A stretch of 64,000 nt of DNA, from NCBI RefSeq assembly GCF_017348915.1, contig NZ_CP071383.1, forward strand, positions 1,364,001 through 1,428,000, read 5' to 3'. This document shows positions 20,422-30,121 of this stretch, one piece after another. The stretch comes from Leclercia pneumoniae. GTDB taxonomy: Bacteria; Pseudomonadota; Gammaproteobacteria; Enterobacterales; Enterobacteriaceae. Made by a program: the position numbers and the translations under genes. Under the pieces are notes generated by a model that saw nothing but the letters and a program-made list of their open reading frames with translations, was not told where the DNA came from and searched no databases. The first letter of the stretch is position 1. Every line of letters begins with the position of its first letter.

Positions 20422-21960
20422 ATGACCAAATTTGTTGCTCGCACATGGCTGTTAGCCGCGAGCGTAACGGCAGCGCTGGCTGCCGCGCCAGCCTGGGCGG
20501 CTAAAGATGTAGTGGTGGCCGTGGCCTCCAATTTTACGACGCTTGATCCCTATGACGCCAACGACACCCTGTCGCAGGCGGTAGCGAAGTCGTTTTATCA
20601 GGGGTTGTTTGGCCTGGATAAAGAGATGAAGCTAAAAAACGTCCTGGCAGAGGGCTATACCGTCTCTGACGACGGGCTGGTCTACACCATCAAGCTGCGC
20701 AGCGGCGTGAAGTTTCAGGACGGCACTGATTTTAACGCTGAGGCGGTGAAGGCGAACCTCGATCGCGCCAGCGATCCGGCTAACAGCCTGAAGCGCTACA
20801 ACCTGTACAAGAATATCGCCAGCACCGAGGCGGTGGATGCCACCACGGTGAAAATCACCCTTAAAGAGCCGTTCTCAGCCTTTATCAATATTCTGGCGCA
20901 CCCGGCGACGGCAATGATCTCTCCGGCCGCGCTGAAGAAATATGGCAAAGAGATCGGTTTTCACCCGGTGGGTACCGGCCCGTATGAGCTGGACACCTGG
21001 AACCAGACCGATTTCGTGAAGGTGAAGAAATTCGCCGGGTACTGGCAGAAAGGGCTACCGAAGCTGGACACCATTACCTGGCGTCCGGTGGTGGATAACA
21101 ACACCCGTGCGGCGATGCTGCAAACCGGTGAAGCGCAGTTTGCTTTCCCGATCCCTTATGAGCAGGCGGCGATCCTCGCAAAAAACAGCAAACTGGCGCT
21201 GGTGGCCAGCCCGTCAATCATGCAGCGCTATATCAGCATGAACGTGACGCAAAAGCCGTTCGACAACCCCAAAGTGCGTGAAGCCATCAACTATGCCATC
21301 AACCGTCAGGCGTTGGTGAAGGTCGCCTTTGCCGGTTATGCCACGCCGGCAACCGGCGTGCTGCCTCCGTCGATCGCCTTTTCCCAAAGCTATCAGCCCT
21401 GGCCATACGATCCGGCAAAAGCGCGGGAGCTGCTGAAAGAGGCCGGTTATCCGAACGGCTTTAGCACCACCCTCTGGTCCTCGCATAATCACAGTACCGC
21501 GCAGAAGGTGTTGCAGTTTACTCAGCAGCAGCTGGTGCAGGTGGGCATTAAAGTCCAGGTTACCGCCATGGACGCCGGACAGCGTGCGGCAGAAGTGGAA
21601 GGTAAAGGGCAGAAAGAGAGCGGCGTGAGAATGTTCTACACCGGCTGGTCTGCTTCTACCGGCGAAGCTGACTGGGCGTTATCACCGCTGTTTGCTTCGC
21701 AAAACTGGCCGCCAACCCTCTTCAATACGGCGTTTTACAGCAATCCGCAGGTGGATAAAGATCTGACCGATGCGCTGAAAACGACCAACGCAGAAGAGAA
21801 AGCCCGCCTCTACAAGGATGCGCAGGATACCATCTGGAAAGAGTCGCCGTGGGTACCGCTGGTGGTAGAGAAGCTGGTCTCGGCGCATAACAAGGCGCTG
21901 ACCGGGTTCTACATCATGCCGGATACCGGGTTTAGCTTTGACGACGCCGATTTAAAATAA
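20422..21960 (+). CDS. gsiB: Glutathione-binding periplasmic protein GsiB
   Basis: Type SBP_bac_5 solute-binding protein, 512 residues, with a signal peptide of 26 residues ending AWA before AKDVV. It delivers glutathione to GsiCD. Domain landmarks: [21 protein letters not shown] near the N-terminus and [13 protein letters not shown] in the middle. CAGGAGAATACC precedes the ATG. A strong 10-bp hairpin follows and probably raises the level of this mRNA segment over the permease genes. Confidence 0.96.
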   Translation: MTKFVARTWLLAASVTAALAAAPAWAAKDVVVAVASNFTTLDPYDANDTLSQAVAKSFYQGLFGLDKEMKLKNVLAEGYTVSDDGLVYTIKLRSGVKFQDGTDFNAEAVKANLDRASDPANSLKRYNLYKNIASTEAVDATTVKITLKEPFSAFINILAHPATAMISPAALKKYGKEIGFHPVGTGPYELDTWNQTDFVKVKKFAGYWQKGLPKLDTITWRPVVDNNTRAAMLQTGEAQFAFPIPYEQAAILAKNSKLALVASPSIMQRYISMNVTQKPFDNPKVREAINYAINRQALVKVAFAGYATPATGVLPPSIAFSQSYQPWPYDPAKARELLKEAGYPNGFSTTLWSSHNHSTAQKVLQFTQQQLVQVGIKVQVTAMDAGQRAAEVEGKGQKESGVRMFYTGWSASTGEADWALSPLFASQNWPPTLFNTAFYSNPQVDKDLTDALKTTNAEEKARLYKDAQDTIWKESPWVPLVVEKLVSAHNKALTGFYIMPDTGFSFDDADLK

Positions 21961-21970
21961 AGCACTCACT

Positions 21971-21993
21971 CCTGCGGGCGTTGCGCCCGCAGG
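21971..21993 (+). promoter_or_regulatory. Intercistronic hairpin between gsiB and gsiC
   Basis: CCTGCGGGCG-TTG-CGCCCGCAGG, a perfect 10-bp stem with a 3-base loop and no T-run. It is suited to protecting the gsiB message end or partly attenuating entry into gsiCD. Confidence 0.7.
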
Positions 21994-22008
21994 ATGAGAG
22001 GAATGTGC

Positions 22009-22929
22009 ATGCTGAATTATGTGATTAAACGCTTGCTGGGTCTGCTGCCTACGCTACTGATCGTGGCGGTACTGGTCTTTTTATTCGTGCATATCCTGCC
22101 GGGCGATCCGGCGCGATTGATTGCCGGACCCGAGGCGGATGCCACGGTGATCGACCTGGTGCGTAAACAGCTGGGGCTGGATCAACCGCTGTATGTGCAG
22201 TTCTGGCACTACATGGTGAATGTACTGCAGGGGGATTTTGGCACCTCGATGGTGTCACGGCGTCCGGTTGTCGATGAGATTGCCAGCCGCTTTATGCCAA
22301 CCTTCTGGCTGACTATCACCAGCATGCTGTGGGCGATGCTATTCGGGCTGGGCGCCGGTATTGTCGCTGCCGTCTGGCGTAACCGCTGGCCAGACAGGCT
22401 GGGAATGGCGCTGGCAGTCACCGGTATCTCGTTTCCGGCGTTTGCGCTGGGGATGCTGTTGATGCAGATTTTCTCCGTTGAGTTGGGCTGGTTGCCTACC
22501 GTGGGCGCCGATACCTGGAAACATTACGTTCTGCCTTCCGTTACGCTCGGGGCAGCGGTAGCGGCGGTGATGGCGCGCTTTACCCGCGCCTCGTTCGTCG
22601 ATGTCCTTAACGAAGACTATATGCGTACAGCGCGGTCCAAAGGGGTAAGCGAAAAGTGGGTTATCCTCAAGCACGGACTGCGCAACGCCATGATCCCGGT
22701 GGTGACCATGATGGGGCTGCAGTTCGGCTTCCTGTTGGGCGGCTCGATTGTGGTTGAAAAAGTCTTCAACTGGCCAGGGTTAGGGCGCCTGCTGGTCGAT
22801 TCGGTGGAGATGCGCGACTACCCGGTGATTCAGGCGGAAGTGCTGCTCTTTTCCCTGGAGTTTATCCTCATTAACTTAGTGGTGGACGTACTCTACGCCG
22901 CCATTAATCCGGCTATCAGGTACAAATAA
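22009..22929 (+). CDS. gsiC: Glutathione transport permease GsiC
   Basis: Inner-membrane permease, 306 residues from [11 protein letters not shown], preceded by GATGAGAGGAATGTGC; a GTG/ATG-rich five-residue extension is not needed. Six predicted membrane helices with the N-terminal DppB-type segment [16 protein letters not shown] and the EAA-like loop [25 protein letters not shown]. It pairs with GsiD. Confidence 0.96.
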   Translation: MLNYVIKRLLGLLPTLLIVAVLVFLFVHILPGDPARLIAGPEADATVIDLVRKQLGLDQPLYVQFWHYMVNVLQGDFGTSMVSRRPVVDEIASRFMPTFWLTITSMLWAMLFGLGAGIVAAVWRNRWPDRLGMALAVTGISFPAFALGMLLMQIFSVELGWLPTVGADTWKHYVLPSVTLGAAVAAVMARFTRASFVDVLNEDYMRTARSKGVSEKWVILKHGLRNAMIPVVTMMGLQFGFLLGGSIVVEKVFNWPGLGRLLVDSVEMRDYPVIQAEVLLFSLEFILINLVVDVLYAAINPAIRYK

Positions 22930-22930
22930 G

Positions 22931-23842
22931 ATGCGATTGTTAAACTGGCGCCGACAGGCCGTTCTGAATGCAATGCCTGGGCTGAAGCCAGACCGGATCC
23001 GCACCCCGTGGTTTGAATTCTGGCGTCGTTTTCGCCGCCAGCCGGTGGCGATGATCGCCGGGCTGTTTGTGCTGCTGCTGATTGCCGTGGCGGTGCTGGC
23101 GCCGTGGATTGCCCCTTTCGATGCGGAAAACTACTTCGATTACGATCGCCTTAACGATGGCCCGTCGATGATGCATTGGTTCGGTGTGGATTCGCTCGGG
23201 CGCGATATTTTTAGCCGCGTGCTGCTCGGGGCGCAGATCTCTCTGGCAGCGGGGGTCTTCGCGGTACTGATTGGCGCGGCGATCGGCACCGTACTGGGGC
23301 TGCTGGCAGGGTATTACGAAGGCTGGTGGGATCGGCTCATCATGCGCATTTGCGACGTGTTGTTTGCTTTCCCCGGCATTCTGCTGGCGATTGCGGTGGT
23401 GGCGGTGATGGGCAGCGGTATGGCTAATGTCATCATTGCCGTGGCGGTATTCTCCATACCGGCCTTTGCCCGACTGGTGCGCGGCAATACGCTGGTACTG
23501 AAGCAGCAGACATTTATCGAATCGGCGCGCAGCATGGGCGCCAGCGATGCCAATATCCTCTTCAATCACATCCTGCCGGGCACCGTCTCGTCGATCGTGG
23601 TCTACTTCACCATGCGTATCGGGGTGTCAATTATCTCGGCGGCCAGCTTGTCGTTCCTCGGACTGGGTGCGCAACCGCCTACTCCGGAGTGGGGGGCGAT
23701 GCTGAATGAAGCGCGGGCAGATATGGTGATTGCGCCCCACGTTGCGCTCTTCCCCAGTATGGCTATTTTTCTCACCGTGCTGGCGTTCAACCTGCTGGGC
23801 GATGGGCTGCGCGATGCGCTGGATCCGAGGATTAAGGGCTAA
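22931..23842 (+). CDS. gsiD: Glutathione transport permease GsiD
   Basis: Second permease of the importer, 303 residues as in E. coli, starting one base after the gsiC stop. A cytoplasmic N-terminal segment of about 35 residues is followed by DppC-type helices, the [20 protein letters not shown] motif and the loop [20 protein letters not shown]. It ends the gsi operon. Confidence 0.96.
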   Translation: MRLLNWRRQAVLNAMPGLKPDRIRTPWFEFWRRFRRQPVAMIAGLFVLLLIAVAVLAPWIAPFDAENYFDYDRLNDGPSMMHWFGVDSLGRDIFSRVLLGAQISLAAGVFAVLIGAAIGTVLGLLAGYYEGWWDRLIMRICDVLFAFPGILLAIAVVAVMGSGMANVIIAVAVFSIPAFARLVRGNTLVLKQQTFIESARSMGASDANILFNHILPGTVSSIVVYFTMRIGVSIISAASLSFLGLGAQPPTPEWGAMLNEARADMVIAPHVALFPSMAIFLTVLAFNLLGDGLRDALDPRIKG

Positions 23843-23909
23843 TCTGTAAGTAAAATGCGGGATTTGTGCCAGGCTAAATACTTTTCACTGTAATGAAAGG
23901 AGACCCGTT

Positions 23910-24026
23910 ATGAAAATCTGGATCGTGCTTAGCCTCGCGGCAGCGGTAAGTTGCTCTGTTATGGCCTCGAAAGGGGGATTTGAATCCCAACCTCAGCCGC
24001 AGACGCAGGTTGTCGACACGCGCTAA
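23910..24026 (+). CDS. Small secreted peptide, 38 residues, unrecognised
   Basis: Open frame with AAAGGAGACCCGTT before the ATG, an excellent ribosome site. It encodes a basic start (MKIW), a hydrophobic stretch with an Ala-rich core and a likely cleavage after SVMA. The mature tail of about 19 residues, SKGGFESQPQPQTQVVDTR, is rich in Gln and Pro. Only one Cys, inside the signal. A strong terminator follows 29 bases later, so this is a complete transcription unit. The tail begins like the QGGF segment of YgiW/BOF-family periplasmic proteins, so it could be a remnant of one; function unknown. Confidence 0.6.
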   Translation: MKIWIVLSLAAAVSCSVMASKGGFESQPQPQTQVVDTR

Positions 24027-24054
24027 GCCTTCAGTTAACGTCAGTCTCTGTACG

Positions 24055-24083
24055 AAAAAGCCATCCCGTCAGGATGGCTTTTT
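24055..24083. terminator. Bidirectional terminator
   Basis: AAAAAGCCATCC-CGTCA-GGATGGCTTTTT, a 12-bp stem including A and T runs on both sides. It serves the small peptide gene and the convergent nitroreductase gene. Confidence 0.88.
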
Positions 24084-24085
24084 GT

Positions 24086-24826
24086 TTATTTATCGACGCC
24101 GAAGCCTTGCTTCACAATCGCCGGCAGCACATCCGGGAAGTAGATATGCTTGTAATAACCGCTCACGCTTTCGCTCCAGGTTTCACCGTCGGGGCGGTTG
24201 ATGGCCTGCCAGTGCGCCGTCATCTGTTGGTTATACTGCGCAATCTTCTCTTCCAGCCCTGCGGTAACGTAAGCTTCATCGTGACGGAAGGTCTCGAGCG
24301 GAAGTCGTGGCTTGTGATGGGAGGGAACATCAACATGGCCAATCACCACGCCCGCCACCGGGAAGGTGTGTTCCGGCAGTTCGAGCAGATCAATCAACGC
24401 CTGCGGACGCAGACGGATACCGCCAATAGGGACAATACCCAGCCCTTCAGAGCGGGCCGCCGCCATGACTGAGCCCAGCGCGATGCCTACGTCGGTTGCG
24501 CCAGCAACGAGGCTCTCGATACTTTGATGTGCCACCTGCTCCTGGCCTGCCAGCTGCATGCCCACCTGCGTTTTATACATATCCAGCACGAAGGTGATAA
24601 ACACCGGCGCTTTAGCTATCCACGGCTGGCCGCCCGCAATCTGGGCAATTTGCGCACGTTTTTGCGCATCGCGCGTCACGACAACGGAAACCTGCTGGGA
24701 ATGTACGGAAGTGGGTGCACGGTATGCGGTGCTGATAATGCGCTCGAGCGTGGCGTCATCAACGGCCTGGTCGGTGAAGCTGCGTTCGCTTTTATGGTCG
24801 TTAAAGAGATCGATAATCGTATTCAT
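24086..24826 (-). CDS. NfsA-like NADPH nitroreductase / flavin oxidoreductase
   Basis: 246-residue FMN flavoprotein of the NfsA/Frp group. FMN-binding landmarks: HKSERSFTDQAVDDATLERI with Arg in the first loop, SVHSQQVSVVVTRD, GGQPWIAKAPVFITFV, and a C-terminal WSESVSGYYKH corresponding to the WSDHI region in NfsA. It probably reduces quinones or nitro compounds with NADPH in two-electron steps. It is a paralogue of nfsA at 50562. It occupies the place that yliE/yliF hold in E. coli K-12, downstream of gsiD. It is a single gene between terminators, with its own promoter. Confidence 0.85.
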   Translation of the reverse strand: MNTIIDLFNDHKSERSFTDQAVDDATLERIISTAYRAPTSVHSQQVSVVVTRDAQKRAQIAQIAGGQPWIAKAPVFITFVLDMYKTQVGMQLAGQEQVAHQSIESLVAGATDVGIALGSVMAAARSEGLGIVPIGGIRLRPQALIDLLELPEHTFPVAGVVIGHVDVPSHHKPRLPLETFRHDEAYVTAGLEEKIAQYNQQMTAHWQAINRPDGETWSESVSGYYKHIYFPDVLPAIVKQGFGVDK

Positions 24827-24902
24827 AGTGTCTCCGGTGTGAAGAGCAAGAGACTACCAGCCCGCTGAGGTTTTCCCTTTAACACTCTTTGCGGTATGCA
24901 GG

Positions 24903-24930
24903 CCCAGCCCTCCCCGCAGGGAGGGCTGGG
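24903..24930. terminator. Hairpin downstream of gcd
   Basis: CCCAGCCCTCCC-CGCA-GGGAGGGCTGGG, a perfect 12-bp stem 9 bases past the gcd stop codon. It has no clear T-run; a terminator or mRNA 3'-end stabiliser. Confidence 0.6.
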
Positions 24931-24938
24931 GTTACCGG

Positions 24939-27367
24939 TTACGGCAGTTTATAAGCAATCACATAGTCGCCGCGATCCGGCGAGTTACGTGCGCCGCCTG
25001 CGGTGATCAGCAGATACTGCTTACCGTCCACCGGCGATTTATAGCTGATAGGGGTGCTCTGGCTGCCAACCGGCAGACGGGCTTTCCACACCTCTTTACC
25101 GTTGGCGGTATCGAACGCACGCAGGTAGTAATCCTGCGTTGATGCGATAAATACCAGACCTCCCTGGGTCGCCAGGGTACCACCGATGGTTGGCATGCCG
25201 ATAGGGATTGGCAGCCCCATCTTCACGCCAAACGGACCGGTGTCCTTCACGGTACCTACCGGCACCTGCCAGGCGATCTTCTGGGTTTTCAGGTCGACGG
25301 CGGTCAGGGTACCGAACGGCGGTTTCTGGCACGGGATCTCAATAGGCGACATAAAACGTACTTTGGCGTTAATGGCGTAAGGAGTGCCCGCCAGCGGCAC
25401 CGGACGGCTGATGGCGGCCGCTTCGTTACCGTCGTTTTTCGCGCCCTGAATTTCAGGGGAGGCCGGGATCAGTTGCACTTCCAGCCCGACGCGCATGTCA
25501 TTAATAAAGAGATACTGGTTCACCGGATCGAGAGACAATCCGCCCCAGTTCATTCCCCCCAGAGAGCCTGGCAAGTTCAGGGAGGGGTCATCACCCGGCG
25601 GCGTGAACAGGCCGTTGTAACGCTTCGATTTAAACTGAATACGGCACAGCAGCTGATCGAACGGCGTGGCGCCCCACATGTCAGACTCTTTCAGCACATC
25701 CGCGCCGATGGACGGCATGCCGACGGAGAAGGGCTGGGTTGGAGAGTAGTTCTCTTTCGGGATCTGGCCCTGGGTGACCTTACGCTCTTCAACTTTGGTC
25801 AGCGGCTTGCCGGTCGCGCGATCAAGCACAAACAGCTGCCCGGATTTGGTGCCGAAAATCAGCGCCGGGTGGTTTTACCCTCGCCGGTAGGGAAGTCAGA
25901 GAAGGTAGGCTGCATCGGGACATCAAAGTCCCACAGGTCGTTATGAACGGTCTGGTAAACCCATTTCACCTTGCCGGTGCTGGCGTCGACGGCCACCATC
26001 GAGGCACCAAACTTACGATCCAGCGCGTTATGTTTCACGCCCCACAGGTCAACCGCCGCGCTGCCGGTAGGCATAAATACGGTGTTGGACTGCGGATCGT
26101 AAGACATTGGCGCCCAGACGTTCGGGGTTGAGCGGGTGAACGTTTCGCCCGCAGCAAGCGCCTGCTGGTCATCCGGCTTACCGGGATCGAATGCCCAGCG
26201 CAGCTGGCCGGTGATCACGTCGAAGCCGCGCACCACACCACCTGGCATATCGGTCGCCACGTTATCGGCCACGCGGCCGCCCACCACGATGGTGGTACCC
26301 GCTAGCGTTGGGGCTGAGGTAGGGTAGTACTGACCGGTATCGGCACCTTTACCCATCTGCGCGCTTAAGCTCACGCGACCATGGTGACCAAAGTCTTCGC
26401 AGAACGCGCCGGTGTCGGCATCCAGCGCAATCAGCTCTGGCGTCACGCTGTTCATGATAATACGGCGTTGGCACTGGGCATCGGCATGCAGGGAGACGGC
26501 AGCAACCGGCGAAGAGTCTGGCAGCGTAGGCTGCTGCAGCGGGGCGTTGGCATCAAAGTAGGCCAGGCCGCGACAACGCATCCACTTCTTCTGCGTGGCG
26601 TTGATTTCGGTTTTCCATAACGCTTTGCCGGTGGTTGCGTCTACGGCAATCACGTTGTTGTGCGGCGTACAGAGGAAGAGTTTATTGCCAATCTGCAGCG
26701 GGGTTTGCTGATCTTCAGCGCCGCCGCCGTTCGGGCTCAGCGGAATGTCCCCCGTACGGTACGTCCAGGCCACCTGCAGATTTTTTACGTTATCACGGGT
26801 GATCTGGTCCAGGGCCACAAAGCGCGATGCGCCCGGCGTGTTGCCATAATTTGCCCAGTTAACCTGTTCTTCACCGGGTTTCACTTTCGTCAGCGGCAGT
26901 GTCGCGCCCGATGCGCTCACCGGATCGTGGGGAACAAACATGCCCGCAACGGTACCGGCGAAGGCCACCACCAGAACGGCGGTGATGGCGACCGTCCCTT
27001 TCCAGCACGGCTTTTTGCCTGCCCGGCGTAACAGCAACGGCAAAGAGAGCGCCACCAGGATGGCGATACCGGTCAGGGTCAACAGACGTGATACCAGCGG
27101 CCAGAAGTCGATGCCCACGTCCAATAATGCCCAGATGAGGGTTCCTGCCAGAACCACAAAATAGAGAAGGGCACCGCTGACCCGCTGGCGGACAATCTGG
27201 ACAGCTGAGAGTATCAGGCCGCACCCGGCGATAAGGAAGTAAGGGCTCCCTTTTAAACTGACCAGTTCCCAGCCATACCAGGCGAAGAAGAGCCCCATCG
27301 CCAGAATGATGAGACCTAAAATCCCTAACCAGGCCGCAGCAGGTTTGGGAATATTTTGCACGGACAT
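24939..27367 (-). pseudogene. gcd: Membrane-bound PQQ-dependent glucose dehydrogenase, broken by a one-base frameshift
   Basis: Quinoprotein that oxidises glucose to gluconolactone on the periplasmic face and passes electrons to ubiquinone. The start at 27367 (MSVQNIPKP) follows AGGGTAAAAGT. Five N-terminal membrane helices (residues 1-150) precede a beta-propeller with the active-site segment NDLWDFDVPMQP. After DFPTGEGKTT the frame runs into CGG CGC TGA. Restoring one C in the ACCACCCGG run (plus-strand G-run 25867-25869) gives TTPALIFGTKSGQLFVLD and joins the second frame (24939-25866), which ends GDYVIAYKLP as expected. The repaired protein would have about 809 residues. Either a real null allele or a homopolymer sequencing error. 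Confidence 0.9.
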
Positions 27368-27519
27368 ACTTTTACCCTGTTGGTTATAAAAAAGAGGGAC
27401 CAAAAAAACGCGTGACACAAATGCTCATTTTGTGAGTGATTTTAATCAAAAGTGAAGTTTTATAATCGAAAGCGCAAAATTGTACAACAGCGAAGTAACA
27501 ATGTGGTTACCAGAATTCG

Positions 27520-27533
27520 CTTTCATTCAAAAG
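27520..27533. promoter_or_regulatory. Palindrome-like site CTTTCATTCAAAAG near gcd and the GNAT gene
   Basis: Differs by one base from the ybiU and pflE/fsaA sites. It lies between the divergent gcd and acetyltransferase genes. The mismatch breaks symmetry, so this is weaker than the other three. Confidence 0.25.
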
Positions 27534-27608
27534 TTTTGCCGCTGTTTACCTACCGTTTAAGCTGGCAGTATCATGGCTCTCTCTTGGGCACAGCAGGAAC
27601 AGAAAACG

Positions 27609-28046
27609 ATGGTGAAGGTACGCGAAGCGAAGGCGGAAGATTACGCAGCATGGTTAACGCTCTGGAAGGGCTATCTGGCGTTTTATGGCTCTGAACTGGA
27701 TGACGCCGTGACGCTGGCGACCTGGCGTCGGGTACTTTCCGCAGAGTCGGGCATGATCTGCCGGATCGCCGAAAGCGAAGGTCAGGTGGTGGGGTTCGCT
27801 ATTTGCGTGCTGCATGAAGGCACCTGGGTCACTACGCCGCTGTGCTATCTGGAAGATCTCTATGTTGATGCGTCGATGCGCGGTCGGGGTGCGGGCAGGG
27901 CATTGATCGAGGCGATCATTGACGAAGCGCGGGAAAAAGGGTGGTCGAAGGTCTACTGGGTCACGCGAGAGGGTAATCCGGCGAGGGCGCTGTACGACAA
28001 GCTGGCCACGGTAGATGACTACGTGCGCTACCGGATAACGATTTAA
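27609..28046 (+). CDS. GNAT-family N-acetyltransferase
   Basis: 145 residues from MVKVREAKAED, with AGGA 10 bases upstream; an ATG at 27573 in the same frame is an alternative start. One GNAT domain: strand 4 LCYLEDLYVDASMRGRGAGRALIEA contains the acetyl-CoA pyrophosphate loop RGRGAG, followed by VYWVTREGNPARALYDKLA near the C-terminus. The latter resembles aminoglycoside/polyamine-type acetyltransferases of the YncA/PaiA kind, but the acceptor is not predictable. A monocistronic gene divergent from gcd. Confidence 0.85.
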   Translation: MVKVREAKAEDYAAWLTLWKGYLAFYGSELDDAVTLATWRRVLSAESGMICRIAESEGQVVGFAICVLHEGTWVTTPLCYLEDLYVDASMRGRGAGRALIEAIIDEAREKGWSKVYWVTREGNPARALYDKLATVDDYVRYRITI

Positions 28047-28059
28047 GAGTGATTAATGG

Positions 28060-28081
28060 CCCTCTCCCGGCTGGAGAGGGC
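28060..28081. repeat. Dispersed GC-rich palindromic repeat
   Basis: CCCTCTCC-CGGCT-GGAGAGGG between the convergent GNAT gene and rimO; a short member of the repeat family at 3582, 11086 and 15342, and possibly also a terminator. Confidence 0.65.
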
Positions 28082-28092
28082 AAGAGCAAAAG

Positions 28093-29418
28093 TTAAACCC
28101 GGCTACCCCACAGGTCATACTCGTCCGCGTTTTCAACTTTAACGCGAATAATATCACCCGGTTTCACCTTCGTTTCACCGTTCAGGTAGACCGCGCCGTC
28201 GATTTCCGGTGCATCGGCCATGCTGCGGCCAATGGCGCCTTCTTCGTCCACTTCGTCAATGATGACCATGATTTCGCGGCCCACTTTCTCCTGCAGGCGC
28301 TCGGCAGAGATCTGCTGTTGCAACTGCATAAAGCGATTCCAGCGCTCCTCTTTCATCTCTTCCGGCACCTGATCCGCCAGCTCGTTAGCCGTTGCACCTT
28401 CGACCGGGCTGTACTTGAAGCAGCCTACACGGTCCAGACGGGCCTCTTTCAGGAAGTCGAGCAGCATCTGGAAATCTTCTTCGGTTTCACCCGGGAAGCC
28501 CACGATAAAGGTCGAGCGCAGGGTCAGTTCCGGACAGATTTCGCGCCACTGTTTGATGCGCGCCAGCTGACGGTCAACGGAGCCAGGGCGTTTCATCAGC
28601 TTCAGGATACGCGGGCTGGCGTGCTGCAGCGGAATATCCAGATACGGCAGGATTTTGCCTTCGGCCATCAGCGGGATCACGTCATCGACGTGCGGGTAAG
28701 GATAGACATAGTGCAGACGCGTCCAGATACCCAGTTTTGCCAGCTGTTCGCACAGACCCACCATGCTGGTCTTCACCGGCTCGCCGTTATGGAAGCCCGA
28801 ACGGTGCTTCACATCCACGCCGTAGGCGGAGGTATCCTGCGAGATCACCAGCAGCTCTTTCACGCCCGCATCGGCCAGACGCTTCGCTTCTGCCAGCACT
28901 TCGCCAATCGGGCGGCTCACCAGATCGCCACGCATGGACGGGATGATGCAGAACGTGCAGCGGTGGTTGCAGCCTTCAGAGATTTTCAGGTAGGCGTAGT
29001 GACGCGGGGTCAGCTTCACCCCCTGTTCCGGCACCAGGCTCAGGAACGGGTTGTGCTTCGGTTTCGGCACGTAGTGGTGAACGTGCTCCAGCACCTGCTC
29101 ATAGCTGTGCGGCCCGGTGATCTCCAGAACCTTTGGATGCACTTCGCGGATCTGGTCCACTTTGGCGCCCAGGCAGCCGGTCACGATCACTTTGCCGTTT
29201 TCGGTCAGGGCTTCACCGATGGCTTCGAGGGATTCCTGCACGGCGCTGTCAATGAAGCCACAGGTATTCACGATAACCATATCGGCATTGTCATAGCTCG
29301 GCACCACATCATAGCCTTCGGTACGAAGCTCAGTGAGGATGCGTTCTGAATCCACCAGGTTTTTTGGGCAGCCCAGGGAGACGAAGCCGATTTTCGGCGG
29401 GTGGCTAACATTGCTCAT
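28093..29418 (-). CDS. rimO: Ribosomal protein uS12 methylthiotransferase RimO
   Basis: Radical-SAM enzyme that adds a methylthio group to Asp89 of ribosomal protein S12. 441 residues, the same as E. coli. The N-terminal UPF0004 domain carries Cys17, Cys53 and Cys82 for the auxiliary 4Fe-4S cluster; the radical-SAM motif is Cys150-x3-Cys154-x2-Cys157 (GCNHRCTFC); a TRAM domain closes the protein (GEIMVIID and after, ending YDLWGSRV). Single gene, as in E. coli. Confidence 0.97.
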   Translation of the reverse strand: MSNVSHPPKIGFVSLGCPKNLVDSERILTELRTEGYDVVPSYDNADMVIVNTCGFIDSAVQESLEAIGEALTENGKVIVTGCLGAKVDQIREVHPKVLEITGPHSYEQVLEHVHHYVPKPKHNPFLSLVPEQGVKLTPRHYAYLKISEGCNHRCTFCIIPSMRGDLVSRPIGEVLAEAKRLADAGVKELLVISQDTSAYGVDVKHRSGFHNGEPVKTSMVGLCEQLAKLGIWTRLHYVYPYPHVDDVIPLMAEGKILPYLDIPLQHASPRILKLMKRPGSVDRQLARIKQWREICPELTLRSTFIVGFPGETEEDFQMLLDFLKEARLDRVGCFKYSPVEGATANELADQVPEEMKEERWNRFMQLQQQISAERLQEKVGREIMVIIDEVDEEGAIGRSMADAPEIDGAVYLNGETKVKPGDIIRVKVENADEYDLWGSRV

Positions 29419-29631
29419 AGATTAAAAAGTAGTCAGTTATAGGATTCTCAGGGCAGGGATTGTACAGCGTTCCACAGGCTATTTATAGCGATCTGTGCAG
29501 GCTGCTTATCGGCCAGGTTGTAACATTGTAAATAATGTTAATTCGTTAATATTTATTGACCTGAAACATTAATTTGTACAAAAAACAGCCATAATCTAAC
29601 TGGGTACATAACTGACAAAGGGGGGAAAAGC

Positions 29632-30015
29632 ATGTCCGTTGACAGACTCAAACGCGATCTTCTGAGCAAACTGATTAACGCCCGCATCGATCTGGACACC
29701 TATTTGACGCTAAGGAAAGCGAAAGGGTATATGTCAGTCAGCGAAAGCGACCATCTGCGAGATAACTTCTTCGAACTTTGTAATTACATGCGTGAGAAAG
29801 CGCCTCTTTTGCGTGAGCACTGCAGCGCTGAGGAGCAGGCGGTACTTTACCGCGCTGCGCAGTCGCTCTCTGCCGTAGGCGTTTGCATGATGACCGGGGG
29901 ACACGACTGCCCCTCTTTTATCGCCGTTAACGCAGAGAAGCTGGAAGTCTGTTTGACAGATTTAACCCGCTGTATTCAGTCTCTGAAGACGCAGCAACCG
30001 CTCAATCAGAATTAA
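29632..30015 (+). CDS. bssR: Biofilm regulator BssR
   Basis: 127 residues, the same as E. coli BssR (YliH), with the best-conserved segment LRKAKGYMSVSESDHLRDNFF near residues 30-50 and HDCPSFIAVNAEKLE near 105. In E. coli it affects biofilm formation and indole/AI-2 signalling; it has no recognisable DNA-binding fold. GGGGGGAAAAGC gives the ribosome site. The 213-bp AT-rich region upstream separates it from the divergent rimO and should hold both promoters. Confidence 0.92.
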   Translation: MSVDRLKRDLLSKLINARIDLDTYLTLRKAKGYMSVSESDHLRDNFFELCNYMREKAPLLREHCSAEEQAVLYRAAQSLSAVGVCMMTGGHDCPSFIAVNAEKLEVCLTDLTRCIQSLKTQQPLNQN

Positions 30016-30020
30016 GCCCC

Positions 30021-30038
30021 GGGGGAGGCCGCTCCCCC
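30021..30038 (+). terminator. Hairpin after bssR
   Basis: GGGGGAG-GCCG-CTCCCCC, a 7-bp GC-rich stem 5 bases past the bssR stop, with only a weak T-rich tail (TTATGTTTAAG). Confidence 0.55.
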
Positions 30039-30121
30039 TTATGTTTAAGTTTATGTAAAAGTGTTAACGCCCCTGCGCTATCTGGCTAATCTTTAAGCCA
30101 TACGTCGAAAAGGAGTGCGTT

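Noticed and set aside
27430..27460. Possible CRP site upstream of gcd (TTTGTGAGTGATTTTAATCAAA)
   Set aside because: The right half-site does not match TCACA; too weak to annotate.
28318..29349. 343-residue open frame on the plus strand
   Set aside because: Antisense to rimO, which matches its family along the full length.
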